Source of the DNA: Xenorhabdus szentirmaii DSM 16338 | GTDB taxonomy: Bacteria > Pseudomonadota > Gammaproteobacteria > Enterobacterales > Enterobacteriaceae | Assembly (NCBI RefSeq): GCF_002632585.1 | Contig: NZ_NIBV01000001.1 | Coordinates: 364,067-428,066 of the forward strand | Direction: 5' to 3' | Length of the DNA: 64,000 nucleotides | Shown: one piece after another, positions 8,701 to 18,008 of the stretch | Layout: every line of letters begins with the position of its first letter | How positions within the stretch are numbered: position 1 is the stretch's first letter | Position numbers and translations under genes: made by a program | Notes under the pieces: generated by a model | Databases searched by the model: none | What the model was told of the DNA's origin: nothing | The model's input: only the letters and a program-made list of their open reading frames with translations

Positions 8701-11599
8701 TCACCGTCGCCTGATAATGGCCGCTGCCCACTGGGACTTCTTTAAATTTGTCGACCGTTGGCATTTTATGGCCTGAACCGTACAGCCCACTGTTATTCGG
8801 TATCATATTGATACTGTTTTCTGCACCTGTGATGGGCTTGTTATCCTTGTCCCTCAAATCCACTTCAATCACCGTGGTGTCACCGTCATTGGGCAACTCA
8901 CTTTCTTTGGCAACAAACGTGGATTTATTCGGATCAACCAAATCTCCCTTATTCGCGTCGAAGTTGATGATTGTTTTGTTGTCCAGCGGCTTGCCGTCTA
9001 TTTTGGTGGTGATTTCCCACTTGCCGGTTTTACCCCCCGCCTTGACTTTCACATGGTAAGTGCCTTCAGGATCTTCCCAGATGTTGTCTTTGTCGATGGT
9101 CGGAGGGTTTTTCCCGTCCCCGGTCAATTGGCTGCCTTGGTCATCAAATGTGATGCTGTCTTTGGCATGCTTGATAGCCTTACCCTGCTTGTCCTTCAGT
9201 TCCAGCGTCATGGTGGTGCTGTCTTCATTGTCAGCCGCCAATACGTTTGTTGCCGGCGTAAAGACCGAGCCTTTGGTATCGACAATCTCCGCCAGAGACT
9301 CACCAAAAGTAACGCGGGTTGGTTTCAGCTCTTTGCCGTCAACCACTGGCGTCACTTTCAGGGTGCCTTTTTTCTTGCCGGCAACCACCTTGGCCTTATA
9401 AATTCCGCTGCCGGCCGGGTCTTCCTTGATGCCAGTGACGTGTGGGTAGGGTTCTTCTCCGTACAGATCACTCCGGTCTTCCGTCAATTTGATTTTGTCG
9501 ACCGCGCCGGTAATCGGTTTACCCTCTTTATCGACCAGTTTCAGGACGATATCGGTCTCCTCATTTTCCTTGTTCAGCGTGCCATTGTCCGGCTCGAATG
9601 TGGTCTGCTCGGTATTAATCATGTTGGCCAGCGAATCGCCGAAATCAATCACGGTGGAGGGCAATTCATGTCCGTCAACGGTCGGCTTGATGGTCCACTT
9701 GCCGTGTTTGGTGCCCGCGGTGGCGGTGACTTCATAGATACCACTGCCTTCCGGCACTTCTTTAATTTCGGTTCCCAACAGCGGATCTTTACCGTCCCCG
9801 GTCAGTTTAGATTTATCATCCGTCAGGGAAATACTGCCCGCAGCACCGCTGACCGGCTTGCCATTTTTGTCCGTCAATTTCAGGCGGATAACGGTCTGGG
9901 TTTTGCCATCGGCGACCATGGATTTATTGGCGGGTTCGAAACCGGAATTCGCCGGGTTAACGGCCGATGCGGTCACCAAAATCTGGGCTTCCATCCGCTC
10001 AGAGGCATTGCCCTGTAGATCATAGGCCACGCCGGACAGGTTGTAGGTGTTGTTGCCTTCCGCATTATACGGTGGCAGCGTCAATAAATAATGGGTGCCA
10101 CCGCGCACGGTTTCTGCGGCCAGACTGTCTGCCGGATTTCCTGCGGCTTCTAACTTACCGCCCCCGGCCGTCAGATTGGCGGTATCCCAAATAATATCTT
10201 TCAGCCCGTGTTTAGTGCTGACCGTGACGTTCAACGGAATAATGGCCCCGCCACGTCCGATAATGCGGGGTTCCATCATCATGCGGATCAGGATTTTCTT
10301 GCGGTATTCCAGCACAATCTGGTTATTACGATCGACCAAATCATAGCGCCCGCCTTGCAGGGTGCGCTTGAAGGCCACTGCATCGGGATCAATTTGTTTT
10401 GACCACGGCGTGCCAATCTCATAATTGAGGCCGAGATTAAACAGGGTGTCTCCGCCACCGGACGCGCTCTGGCGACGGTCAAGCCCCAGAGTTACCAACG
10501 GGATCGGGGTATAATTCACGCCGAGGGTAAAGGCGGCCGGGTTTTTCTGTCGCTGCCTTTCACTCAACAACCCGACTTCATTACCGAAATACTGTTCGTA
10601 AGTCAGTTTGCCGCCCAACTGCGGATAGGTCGGCACATAGCCTTCGGCCCGCAGGTCAAAGCCGTTAGCCGGGCGCTCTTCATAGTCGGCCAGTTTTTTG
10701 CCGTCTTTCCAGCCACTGGCGCGGAAATAGCCATTGGCGGCGAATTTCATAAAATCACGGGCGTATTCCGCACCAAGGCCGAAACGGGTGTGGTCACGGG
10801 TAATATCACGGTCAAGGAAGGCGTTATAACCGAACATGCCATCGTCAAAGAAATGGCGCTGCCCCAATCCGACGTTGGCTGTCGTGCGGCTGTCAATATG
10901 GCGCAGGCCAAACTGGGTGAACGTCAGGTGTTTTGCGGTATCGTACAGCGGCAACAACATATCGAACTGGCTGCCGTCCAACCGCCCGCGATCGTCCACA
11001 TTGGCCTGAATTTTGACGTTACCGTAACGTTGCAGCCAATTTCGCACTGCCTGATTCGCTTCACCAACGGCCATGCTTTGCAGTTGATTTCTGGTGCTAT
11101 CCACAATGTTGCCCCCTTTCAGCATGCCGGCGGCTTGAGATGCGGCCCTCGCCAACCAGTGTTCCGTTGCGTTTTCTGTCAAGGGTGCTGCGGACTCGGG
11201 TTTCAGTTTGTCCGCTAATGAATTGTCCGCTAATAGTTTATTTGGCAACACACTATCAGATTCAAAGTGCGGCACATCAATTTCATCGCCGGCCCCCAAT
11301 GCCGTAAACGGTTTATTGAATACCCGCTGCTGATTGAGTTTTTTTAACTCCATGACCGTCAGACCATGGCGCTTCGCCACAGTTTTAACACTTTCACCGG
11401 CGTTCAATCGGTAAGGGCGGGTTTGCTCAATATGCGAATGAGCTTTTTGAGCTTGATGTTCATTGGGAGCCATTGCCACGGCAGGGGTAAACGCTGCCAC
11501 AACAGGAAAGGCCACTTGCGCAAAGATATTCACCCACGCCACCCATCTGAGGTGATGGCGCTGTTTTTCTGTCCACAACCTATTTTGTTTTTTTAGCAT
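5792..11599 (-). CDS. Large invasin/intimin-family inverse autotransporter adhesin (1935 aa)
   Basis: Outer-membrane adhesin that secretes its own C-terminal passenger. The ATG at 11597-11599 is preferred (AAAGG 9 nt upstream) over a TTG three codons earlier. Order: long signal region with WVAWVNIFAQVAF typical of intimins (about 20-45); LysM-type motif (about 60-110); inverse-autotransporter beta barrel (about 180-440, ending in repeated strand motifs such as LVDRNNQIVLEYRK); five bacterial Ig-like (Big_1) repeats of about 105-113 residues (about 545-1110, marker LTGDGKDP and VTAGTKHGKW); four repeats of a second type (about 1115-1690, marker NAKPxVxxLxLxG); one more Big_1 domain; and a C-terminal domain with two Cys (SYCGSGYLPIW and VICLQ at the very end) and YWSAT. 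The Cys pair may form a disulfide, as in other invasin tips. It is followed by a terminator. Receptor unknown. Confidence 0.92.
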   Translation of the reverse strand: MLKKQNRLWTEKQRHHLRWVAWVNIFAQVAFPVVAAFTPAVAMAPNEHQAQKAHSHIEQTRPYRLNAGESVKTVAKRHGLTVMELKKLNQQRVFNKPFTALGAGDEIDVPHFESDSVLPNKLLADNSLADKLKPESAAPLTENATEHWLARAASQAAGMLKGGNIVDSTRNQLQSMAVGEANQAVRNWLQRYGNVKIQANVDDRGRLDGSQFDMLLPLYDTAKHLTFTQFGLRHIDSRTTANVGLGQRHFFDDGMFGYNAFLDRDITRDHTRFGLGAEYARDFMKFAANGYFRASGWKDGKKLADYEERPANGFDLRAEGYVPTYPQLGGKLTYEQYFGNEVGLLSERQRQKNPAAFTLGVNYTPIPLVTLGLDRRQSASGGGDTLFNLGLNYEIGTPWSKQIDPDAVAFKRTLQGGRYDLVDRNNQIVLEYRKKILIRMMMEPRIIGRGGAIIPLNVTVSTKHGLKDIIWDTANLTAGGGKLEAAGNPADSLAAETVRGGTHYLLTLPPYNAEGNNTYNLSGVAYDLQGNASERMEAQILVTASAVNPANSGFEPANKSMVADGKTQTVIRLKLTDKNGKPVSGAAGSISLTDDKSKLTGDGKDPLLGTEIKEVPEGSGIYEVTATAGTKHGKWTIKPTVDGHELPSTVIDFGDSLANMINTEQTTFEPDNGTLNKENEETDIVLKLVDKEGKPITGAVDKIKLTEDRSDLYGEEPYPHVTGIKEDPAGSGIYKAKVVAGKKKGTLKVTPVVDGKELKPTRVTFGESLAEIVDTKGSVFTPATNVLAADNEDSTTMTLELKDKQGKAIKHAKDSITFDDQGSQLTGDGKNPPTIDKDNIWEDPEGTYHVKVKAGGKTGKWEITTKIDGKPLDNKTIINFDANKGDLVDPNKSTFVAKESELPNDGDTTVIEVDLRDKDNKPITGAENSINMIPNNSGLYGSGHKMPTVDKFKEVPVGSGHYQATVTAGDKKGKWELAPEVFGKRVETKPTTVTFGKSLADKLNPKSPEVDPADGSKALPADGHTTKTLRITLKDGDDKPIYGAKDSIIVTGDNATLKGEGEDPIIEDVKEIGDGVYEVVITAGTKTGHWAVTTTVDGKKNPQPFELEFDENKAPSVNINYLEGEIGVGKTLRAIYQFSAQDGNTTDRSFYVWGTEGTTADRVMKLADAAGSKEPIELAQTNGEGRVAAGAADKDKVAYVIGNDDIGIVLEVSILAANEANLRAKAPATTDVNHASNGGHITGGNGKGGVPDPNAKPQVDGLELNGELKMPVTLTVSYQFVPNGGDKRDKSRFVWEIQGDTVADKDWQDVTQPAEGDKKGQAKFTLTPRGTETLSGKVIVVSILPANVTGQENPDGIKQITTVPGTPGNHTSGGGTENGKDTGTIVDMNAKPIVKNLKLDGYLTVGEGYALTASYEFDANGGDPADHTEYTWYRIPSFKDDHEKPDEKNAVPIPNASGTITQSGEVPSYAATDEDVDHFIEIRVQPKHNDGNTIKPIIGKELKVNSSMDTQGNDYSGGSDGHGRVIDPKKGPEITKLELTLVGTPDGGKALRGTYNFASKGGKTTDSSIYLWDDFAPTQEPTTKSRLESEGKPVDAGQDIHDQPHKVPDFPLDKTKHYGRLIALSVQGRSDKAIGNSLDANSKEFASAVGANPDGSMKGTATDFTITSSKEPEEADGTLAVKVKKTDPDPIKLAINTTNADNPIGGVPVTIKLTAMNRQKAPVDADKVTVKLQAEEGVLEGSGVTYTGHTDDKGNLIINVTDPDGIGTRTTLSITVNESTPQTKTLDVIFTVITSPDTDQANYWGHMPNTLRSQNGNTFKRPRLREEVGSSARGHVGWSSSNESWAQFKHSQAVSYCGSGYLPIWKDLTSLYNSYGNGIHSKTGWPTNDRYWSATTGKTTVPQGYKAMDLSDGTNGPDPDTSWDPAALLYVICLQ

Positions 11600-12297
11600 A
11601 TTTATCAACCTTTAGAATCAACACTATTTTCACCGGATATCAATAAATTCTGATGCCATTGACTCATCCCGGAGCGATATTGCTATTCCTGTGATGGTTT
11701 TATCTTTCGTATAAAACAAATAAGTGTGTTTATTTTATTATTTTAAGGACGGCTCGATTTTTTAATGCCATAAAAAACACACACAAATTAATTTGATAAA
11801 TCATCAGGAAAAACTTAGGTCATCTTTCATCCTTTATCGTTATTTTTATCATTTTATTATTTATTTTCAGGTGATTATATTGCTTACCATTTCATGAAAC
11901 TTTAAATATTTAAATGAGTTACTTTTCCAGCCCCGTTATTTTGTTCACTTTGGACCTTTGTAAAAAAAGGTTATTTTGTTAATTTACTGAATATCTATTT
12001 AGCGAATATAATTCGCCCACTTTTTTAAATGACAGAGTGATAACATCACAAATTCAAACCAAATTTAATCCAGGTGAACATAAATTAAGAATACGGAAAT
12101 GTTTAAACCTTCCCCGAAATAATTTCCGTCATGTTTACAAATAAAAGCACTGAAACATGGCCAGGCATTCAACAGGCATTAGCGTAATTTAAGAAAGTAT
12201 TTAATATAATTTCCGAGTAATATAGTCATCTCAGGCAGCAAACAGAGCTACCTGAATACCAAGAAAAAAGTGATGTAATATTAAATGGAGATCGATT
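11600..12297. promoter_or_regulatory. AT-rich divergent promoter region between invasin and ybjQ genes
   Basis: About 700 bp without a supported gene, very AT-rich with long A/T runs. It must carry the promoters of both divergent genes. The richness in AT tracts makes it a plausible target for H-NS-type silencing, common for horizontally acquired adhesin genes (inference). No clear operator palindrome was identified. Confidence 0.5.
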
Positions 12298-12618
12298 ATG
12301 AAAAATGCAACAACACCCACACTGGAAGGCCATACCATCACGGATTATCTGGGTGTCGTCACAGGGGAAACGATTCTTGGGGTCAATATTGTGAAGGATT
12401 TTTTTGCCGGGATCAGGGATATCGTCGGTGGGCGTTCTGGCTCTTATGAGAAAGAATTGCAAAATGCACGGGAAATTGCCTTTGCAGAAATGAATGCACA
12501 AGCCCAGGCTTTAGGGGCCAACGCGGTTGTCGGCATTGATATTGACTATGAAACCGTCGGCAAAAATGGCGGCATGCTGATGGTTGCCGTATCAGGTACT
12601 GCGGTCAGGATTGCGTAA
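12298..12618 (+). CDS. ybjQ: YbjQ/UPF0145 family protein
   Basis: A 106-residue cytoplasmic protein matching the UPF0145 (YbjQ) family over its whole length. It shows the conserved opening [20 protein letters not shown], the central [11 protein letters not shown], and the C-terminal [16 protein letters not shown]. The family forms ring-shaped oligomers and has been described as heavy-metal-binding-like, but its role is not established. A GGAG box lies 7-8 nt before the ATG, and a terminator follows. It stands alone as a transcription unit. Confidence 0.95.
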   Translation: MKNATTPTLEGHTITDYLGVVTGETILGVNIVKDFFAGIRDIVGGRSGSYEKELQNAREIAFAEMNAQAQALGANAVVGIDIDYETVGKNGGMLMVAVSGTAVRIA

Positions 12619-12639
12619 GGCAAAATAATTCAGATTGTG

Positions 12640-12668
12640 AATTAGGCCACCGATCAGGTGGCTTAATT
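12640..12668 (+). terminator. Intrinsic terminator after ybjQ
   Basis: Stem AATTAGGCCACC / GGTGGCTTAATT (one mismatch) with the loop GATCA, then TTTT. It is placed between the convergent ybjQ and kdgK genes and could serve both strands. Confidence 0.85.
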
Positions 12669-12747
12669 TTCAATCCCTTACCTGCCTTGAGCCGATAAAT
12701 GACATTGATAAGATAAATCGTGCTGGTCTGCCAAACAGAATGGAAAC

Positions 12748-13719
12748 TTACTTCTTATGGGATTTTTGCCCATCAAAACACGCTGTAACCTGCCGTGTCG
12801 CGACTTCAGGAACAATCGCACCTTTGTGCCGGATCACAACGCCTGCCAACTGATGCCCCATTAACGCGGAATACTTAATGGATTTTCCGTTCAACAGCCC
12901 CGCAATAAAACCGGCATTAAAGGCATCGCCTGCCGCGGTGGTATCGATGACTGGCGAAACAGGTTGTGCCGCAATATGCTGTATTTCAGCCTGAGTATGT
13001 AAATCACGATAAAAACAGCCCTGCGCCCCCGCTTTAATGATGGCTTGTTTGACTCCCATTTTTTGCAGGCGGTTAAAAATGCCCTCAATTGAAGTCTCTC
13101 CCCAGAGCTGCATTTCGTCATCATCAGTGACTAAGGCGATATCGGTGATGGCATACATTTTCTGATAACTCTCACGGGCTTGTGCTTCGCTTTCCCATAA
13201 TGCCGGACGATAGTTGCTGTCAAAGAAAATGATTTTGCCTTGGGAAGAGAGCGTTTTCAGGTTATCGAGCAGTAACTGGCAATCTTCTTCGGGTAAAATC
13301 GCCAAGCTGATCCCACTGAGATAAAGCGCATCCATTTTCTCCAATTGTGGGTAAATCTTAGGATAGTCAGCATGCCGGAATAGATGGCGGGCCGCTGAGT
13401 TATTGCGCCAATAAAGAAACGTACGCTCCCCCTGCTCATCCAACTGTATCAGGTACAAACCCGGTTGATGTTCGCTGTCGGTGAACACCAGCGATGTGTT
13501 TATTCCCTCTTGCTGCCAGCGTGTGATCATGCCCCGGCTCAACGGATCAAGGCCCATCGCTGTCACAAAATGGACATCCAGCGAACCTTGCCCTGCTCTG
13601 GCAAGGTATACCGCACTGTTCAGTACATCACCGCCGTAACTCTGTGTCATAGAACCAAATGGCTCCCCATTCAGCTCGATCATGCACTCACCGAGCAAAG
13701 CAATTTTTACGGCTTCCAT
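12748..13719 (-). CDS. kdgK: 2-dehydro-3-deoxygluconokinase (KDG kinase)
   Basis: PfkB-family sugar kinase that phosphorylates 2-keto-3-deoxygluconate to KDPG, the last step specific to uronate breakdown before KDPG aldolase. The 323-residue protein has the N-terminal LLGECMIELNG, the substrate region YGGDVLNSAVYLAR, and the C-terminal ATP/catalytic motif DTTAAGDAFNAGF with the catalytic Asp. An AAGGA box precedes the ATG. It is the last gene of the minus-strand uronate operon (uxuA-uxuB-uxaC-kdgK). KDPG aldolase (eda) is not in the window. Confidence 0.95.
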   Translation of the reverse strand: MEAVKIALLGECMIELNGEPFGSMTQSYGGDVLNSAVYLARAGQGSLDVHFVTAMGLDPLSRGMITRWQQEGINTSLVFTDSEHQPGLYLIQLDEQGERTFLYWRNNSAARHLFRHADYPKIYPQLEKMDALYLSGISLAILPEEDCQLLLDNLKTLSSQGKIIFFDSNYRPALWESEAQARESYQKMYAITDIALVTDDDEMQLWGETSIEGIFNRLQKMGVKQAIIKAGAQGCFYRDLHTQAEIQHIAAQPVSPVIDTTAAGDAFNAGFIAGLLNGKSIKYSALMGHQLAGVVIRHKGAIVPEVATRQVTACFDGQKSHKK

Positions 13720-13741
13720 CTTTAATCCTTGATTGGCTCAT

Positions 13742-15175
13742 TCAACCTGCTGATTCAGCTGATCTATTTAACAAAAAATAACGCTCAGCATTATTGAAGC
13801 AAATATTCTGGATCATCTGCCCCAGCATTTTTTCATCATGTGGGATTTCTCCTTCCCTGACCCAAACGCCGAGCATGTTACAGAGAATTCGACGAAAATA
13901 TTCATGGCGGGTATAGGATAAAAAGCTGCGTGAGTCTGTCAGCATGCCGATAAATTGACTCAATAAACCTAATTGGGAAAGCTGTTTCAGCTGGCGTTGC
14001 ATACCGTCTTTTTGATCGTTAAACCACCAGCCCGAACCAAATTGGATTTTTCCAGCAATGCTTCCTCCCTGAAAATTGCCGATCATCGTTCCAATCACTT
14101 CGTTATCACGAGGATTTAAGCAATAAAGGATCGTTTTGGGTAATTCATCGGTTATATCCATTGCATCCAGCAAACGTGAAAGCGGATAAGCAATAGGATT
14201 ATCACCGATGGAATCAAAGCCACTGTCCGGCCCCAACAAATTAAACATGCGCGTATTGTTATTCCGCAAGGCACCGATATGCAGTTGCATTACCCAACCC
14301 CGCTCAGCATATTGCCTGCCTAACCAAACCAATACAGCCGTCGAGAATTGGGCAATCTCTAATTCGCTGAGCAATTGCCCCTGCCGGCGTTTTTGCAAAA
14401 TGTTGTCCAGCGATTGTGTATCGGGGATGGCCGCATAACGCAGGGTTTCAATGCCATGATCCGCCGTCACACAGCCGTGATGTTCGAAATGCGCCAAACG
14501 ACGCTCCAATGCCGCCAATAAATCGGCAAAACGTACAATCACCAAATCAGCGGCTTCTTCCAGCTGGTTCAGATAATGACAAAAACCCGCCGATTCAATT
14601 TTAAAAGCTTTATCCGGCCGCCAGCTTGGCAATACTTTGATGGCAAAATCTTTATCTGCTGCGATTTGCCGATGATACTCAAGGGAATCAACAGGATCAT
14701 CAGTTGTCCCCACCATACGCACCTGCATTTGTTGCATAATGCCACGGGCAAAAAACTCAGGTTGAGCCAGTTTTTCATTCGCTTCATGCCAAATCGCTTC
14801 TGCCGTTTCAGGGCCAAATAATTTTCCGGTAATGCCAAAAGGACGGCGCAATTCAAGGTGCGTCCAATGATAAAGCGGGTTGCCCACTGTCATTGGCACG
14901 GTCCTTGCCCATGCGAGGTATTTTTCATAATCCCTGCTTTCAGGGCCGGTGATCAGCATTTCATCAATTCCTGCTGAGCGCATGGCCCGCCATTTATAAT
15001 GATCGCTTTCCAGCCAGATTTGACTGAGATTGTCAAAACGACGATTTTGCGCAATCTCTTTGGGATTTAAATGACAGTGGTAATCATAAATCGGCATCAT
15101 GGCGGCGTAATCATGATAAAGACGGCAGGCAATGTCATTACTCAACAAAAAATCTTCATGCATAAAGGCTTTCAT
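13742..15175 (-). CDS. uxaC: Glucuronate (uronate) isomerase
   Basis: Converts D-glucuronate to D-fructuronate (and D-galacturonate to D-tagaturonate) in the cytoplasm. The ATG at 15173-15175 ([11 protein letters not shown]) is chosen over an upstream ATG because it fits the family N-terminus and has an AAGGTGG box. The result is 477 residues, against 470 in E. coli. Metal-binding and signature segments are visible: YDYHCHL near the start, [32 protein letters not shown] and [19 protein letters not shown]. The gap to kdgK is 22 bp, so they are co-transcribed. Confidence 0.96.
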   Translation of the reverse strand: MKAFMHEDFLLSNDIACRLYHDYAAMMPIYDYHCHLNPKEIAQNRRFDNLSQIWLESDHYKWRAMRSAGIDEMLITGPESRDYEKYLAWARTVPMTVGNPLYHWTHLELRRPFGITGKLFGPETAEAIWHEANEKLAQPEFFARGIMQQMQVRMVGTTDDPVDSLEYHRQIAADKDFAIKVLPSWRPDKAFKIESAGFCHYLNQLEEAADLVIVRFADLLAALERRLAHFEHHGCVTADHGIETLRYAAIPDTQSLDNILQKRRQGQLLSELEIAQFSTAVLVWLGRQYAERGWVMQLHIGALRNNNTRMFNLLGPDSGFDSIGDNPIAYPLSRLLDAMDITDELPKTILYCLNPRDNEVIGTMIGNFQGGSIAGKIQFGSGWWFNDQKDGMQRQLKQLSQLGLLSQFIGMLTDSRSFLSYTRHEYFRRILCNMLGVWVREGEIPHDEKMLGQMIQNICFNNAERYFLLNRSAESAG

Positions 15176-15204
15176 TGTTTTCCACCTTGGGACGCACCTT
15201 AGGA

Positions 15205-16701
15205 TCAAAGAGTTGCGACAGCTTGACGTGCACCAATATCAAGTAATCGTTGATAGGCATTGGTGATATTATCGACGAAGTCACGATTTTTAATCAGTTT
15301 TTTACCGAAGATCGGTTCAATTGCCAATAATTCCTCAACGACGGAAACGGAAAGCCCATGTTTCGCATAACCATGTTTCGCATGACCATGTTTCGCATAA
15401 ATAGCAGCAAAGGCCTCTTTTAACGGGTCACGCACATCTATAGGCTGACCCTGCTCATCTACGCCACTGACATAGCGCATCCACGCTGCAATGCCCAACG
15501 CCAATCGTGGGTAATCACTGCCGTTTTCAATATGCCACTCAACCGAATCGAGCAAGCGTTGTGGCAGTTTTTGGCTGCCATCCATTGCAATCTGCCATGT
15601 CTGATGTTTTAGGGAAGGATTGGCAAACCGTTCGATCAATTTTTCCGCATAGGTGATTACATCTGTATGCTCCGGCATCGACAACGTGGGTGCCTGTTCA
15701 CTTAGCATCAGGGAAGACACTGCGCGACGGTAATCTTCGTTTGCCATGGCATCAGCAATATGTGCATAGCCCCCCAAATACCCCAAATAGGCAAGAAATG
15801 AATGAGAGCCATTTAACATGCGCAATTTCATCATCTCAAAAGGGCTTACATCTTCCACAAATTGCGCACCGACACGATCCCAATCCGGGCGCCCATTGGC
15901 AAAGTTGTCTTCAATCACCCACTGACGAAAAGGCTCACAGGCGATGGCACAAGGATCTTGCCACCCCAGCCATTGGGCGATTTCGGCTAATGTTTCCGGT
16001 GTCACTGCCGGCACGATGCGATCCACCATCGTACAGGGAAAGGTCACCCGCTGTTCTATCCACTGTGCCAGCCTGTCATCTTGCAAACGCGCCAACGCCA
16101 GCACCGCCCGGCGCACAACCCACCCATTTTCCCGAACGTTGTCGCAGGACAAAATGGTGACCGGTGGCAACTGGCGTTCAAAGCGCAATTTCAGTGCAGC
16201 AATGATGTAACCAATAGCCGAGCGGGGAGAGGATGGATCAGCCAGATCTTCAATAATCAATGGATTATTCAGATCCAATTGCCCCGTAGCCGCATTGATG
16301 CAATAGCCTTTTTCCGTCACCGTCAAAGAGAAGATAGCAACATCCGGACTCGCCATTTTTTCGACAATGGCCTGAGCACCGTCAATGAGTGGATGCATGG
16401 CCTCTTTTATCGAACCGATCACCTTTAATGTTGTTATATCCTGACCTTTCTCCGCAACGACATAGCGCATGGATTGTTTTTTTAGTTTTTCAATCAAGGA
16501 CGCACTTTGTGGCGACATCAGGTTCACGACACACAATCCCCAATCGCTTTCCGTTTGCTCTAATAGATCATGCAAATACAGAGCCTGATGGGCGCGATGA
16601 AATGCGCCACAACCTAAATGAACAATGCGTGTGGTAAGCCGTTTCGATGTCCAATCAGGAAATGAGACGGATGTCACCGCATCGGTATGATTTTTTTCCA
16701 T
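15205..16701 (-). CDS. uxuB: D-mannonate oxidoreductase (fructuronate reductase)
   Basis: NAD-dependent long-chain mannitol-dehydrogenase-family enzyme reducing D-fructuronate to D-mannonate. The ATG at 16699-16701 (MEKNHTD) has AGGG at good spacing; an upstream ATG at 16725 is less likely. Signature segments are [24 protein letters not shown], the catalytic region CTMVDRIVP, and [18 protein letters not shown]. At 498 residues it is about 12 longer than E. coli UxuB. The excess includes a tandem AKHG repeat (three units, DNA about 15360-15400) near residues 438-455 in a surface region that is usually variable. Confidence 0.95.
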   Translation of the reverse strand: MEKNHTDAVTSVSFPDWTSKRLTTRIVHLGCGAFHRAHQALYLHDLLEQTESDWGLCVVNLMSPQSASLIEKLKKQSMRYVVAEKGQDITTLKVIGSIKEAMHPLIDGAQAIVEKMASPDVAIFSLTVTEKGYCINAATGQLDLNNPLIIEDLADPSSPRSAIGYIIAALKLRFERQLPPVTILSCDNVRENGWVVRRAVLALARLQDDRLAQWIEQRVTFPCTMVDRIVPAVTPETLAEIAQWLGWQDPCAIACEPFRQWVIEDNFANGRPDWDRVGAQFVEDVSPFEMMKLRMLNGSHSFLAYLGYLGGYAHIADAMANEDYRRAVSSLMLSEQAPTLSMPEHTDVITYAEKLIERFANPSLKHQTWQIAMDGSQKLPQRLLDSVEWHIENGSDYPRLALGIAAWMRYVSGVDEQGQPIDVRDPLKEAFAAIYAKHGHAKHGYAKHGLSVSVVEELLAIEPIFGKKLIKNRDFVDNITNAYQRLLDIGARQAVATL

Positions 16702-16728
16702 CCTGAACAGCCCTATCAGATTCAAAAG

Positions 16729-17913
16729 TTATTTCGAATAAAACGCCCGCTGAATGCCCAACTCAAGACCACGAAGTTCAGCCAATCCTTTAAGGCGGCC
16801 TATCGCTGAATAACCCGGATTAATTTTCTTTTTCAAATCATCCAGCATTTGATGCCCGTGATCAGGACGCATCGGGATCATATGCGCTTCACCCGCTTGC
16901 AGCCGGCGATGCTCTTCTTCTGCTATCGCTTTGATCACTTCATACATATCCACATCGCCCGCAAGATGGGCAGCTTCATGGAATGTCAGCGGGTTTTCTT
17001 CACGCCGGGTTGAGCGCAAATGCAGAAAATAGATCCGGGGACCAAATAATTTGATCATCTTCACCAAATCATTATCTGCGCGTACCCCGTAAGTACCGGT
17101 ACACATCGTGTAACCATTGGCATGGCTGTCTGCCGTTTCCGCTATCCAGCGCATATCATCCAGCGTCGAAACAATGCGTGGCAGACCCAATATTTCGCGA
17201 GGCGGATCATCAGGATGAACCGCCATTTTGATGCCGGTTTCCTCTGCAACCGGAATGATTTTTTTCAGGAAATAGGCAAAGTGCTCACGCAGCCTAGCCT
17301 TATCTATGTTTGAATAACGTCCCAGGTGTTGGCGAAATTGTTTTAACGTATAGCCTTCTTCCGCACCGGGAAGACCCGCTATGATAGTGCTTATAATTTT
17401 TTGTTTTTCTTCTTCTTCCATTGCTTCAAAGCGTATTTTCGCTTGCGCAATCTCTTCCTCTGTATAATCTTTTTTTGCTCCTTCACGTTGTAGGATATAA
17501 ATGTCGAAAACCGCGAATTCTATCTGATCAAAACGCAGCGTTTTTGAACCATCAGGTAACTGATATTCCAAATCCGTGCGTGTCCAATCCAGAACCGGCA
17601 TAAAGTTATAGCAAACCGTTTTGATCCCGCAGGCCGCGAGATTGCGCAACGTCTGCTGATAATTTGCTATCCATTGATCACACGCCCCGCTGTGCGTTTT
17701 GATATCTTCATGGATGGGGACACTTTCCACCACCGACCACTCAAGTTGATTCGCTTCAATCAGCGCCTTACGCTCTTCTATCTCCGCAATGGACCAGATT
17801 TCACCATTGGGAATATGATGCAATGCCGTCACGATCCCCGTTGCGCCCGCCTGACGAATATCAGCCAATGAAACCGGATCGAGTGGGCCATACCAACGCC
17901 AAGTTTGTTTCAT
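16729..17913 (-). CDS. uxuA: Mannonate dehydratase
   Basis: Dehydrates D-mannonate to 2-keto-3-deoxygluconate, the substrate of KdgK. The start at 17911-17913 ([10 protein letters not shown]) gives 394 residues, the same as E. coli UxuA, and has a GGAG box. The longer reading frame upstream would add 27 unlikely residues and would cover the operator. Motifs include [45 protein letters not shown] and the metal-binding [10 protein letters not shown] UxuR-type operator lies 55 bp upstream of the start, so the gene probably has its own promoter within the longer TRAP-uxu unit. Confidence 0.97.
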   Translation of the reverse strand: MKQTWRWYGPLDPVSLADIRQAGATGIVTALHHIPNGEIWSIAEIEERKALIEANQLEWSVVESVPIHEDIKTHSGACDQWIANYQQTLRNLAACGIKTVCYNFMPVLDWTRTDLEYQLPDGSKTLRFDQIEFAVFDIYILQREGAKKDYTEEEIAQAKIRFEAMEEEEKQKIISTIIAGLPGAEEGYTLKQFRQHLGRYSNIDKARLREHFAYFLKKIIPVAEETGIKMAVHPDDPPREILGLPRIVSTLDDMRWIAETADSHANGYTMCTGTYGVRADNDLVKMIKLFGPRIYFLHLRSTRREENPLTFHEAAHLAGDVDMYEVIKAIAEEEHRRLQAGEAHMIPMRPDHGHQMLDDLKKKINPGYSAIGRLKGLAELRGLELGIQRAFYSK

Positions 17914-17967
17914 GATGCCCTTTCTCCTATTCCATGAACCATTTTGCCCCCTGTTCCCCCCTTCCAT

Positions 17968-17979
17968 TTGGTTAACCAA
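17968..17979. promoter_or_regulatory. UxuR/ExuR-type operator upstream of uxuA
   Basis: Perfect palindrome TTGGTTAACCAA between dctM and uxuA. It matches the ATTGGTATACCAAT-like box recognised by the GntR-family repressors UxuR and ExuR. Two more copies lie in the dctP-dctQ promoter region. The site implies repression of uxuA-kdgK in the absence of uronate. Confidence 0.85.
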
Positions 17980-18008
17980 TGACAGGAAAGGCATACATCA
18001 AGCAGGTA

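Noticed and set aside
9053-10018. 321-residue open frame on the plus strand antisense to the invasin gene
   Set aside because: It lies entirely within the repeat region of the invasin. Its openness follows from the codon bias and repeats of the opposite strand, and it shows no start signals or recognisable domains.
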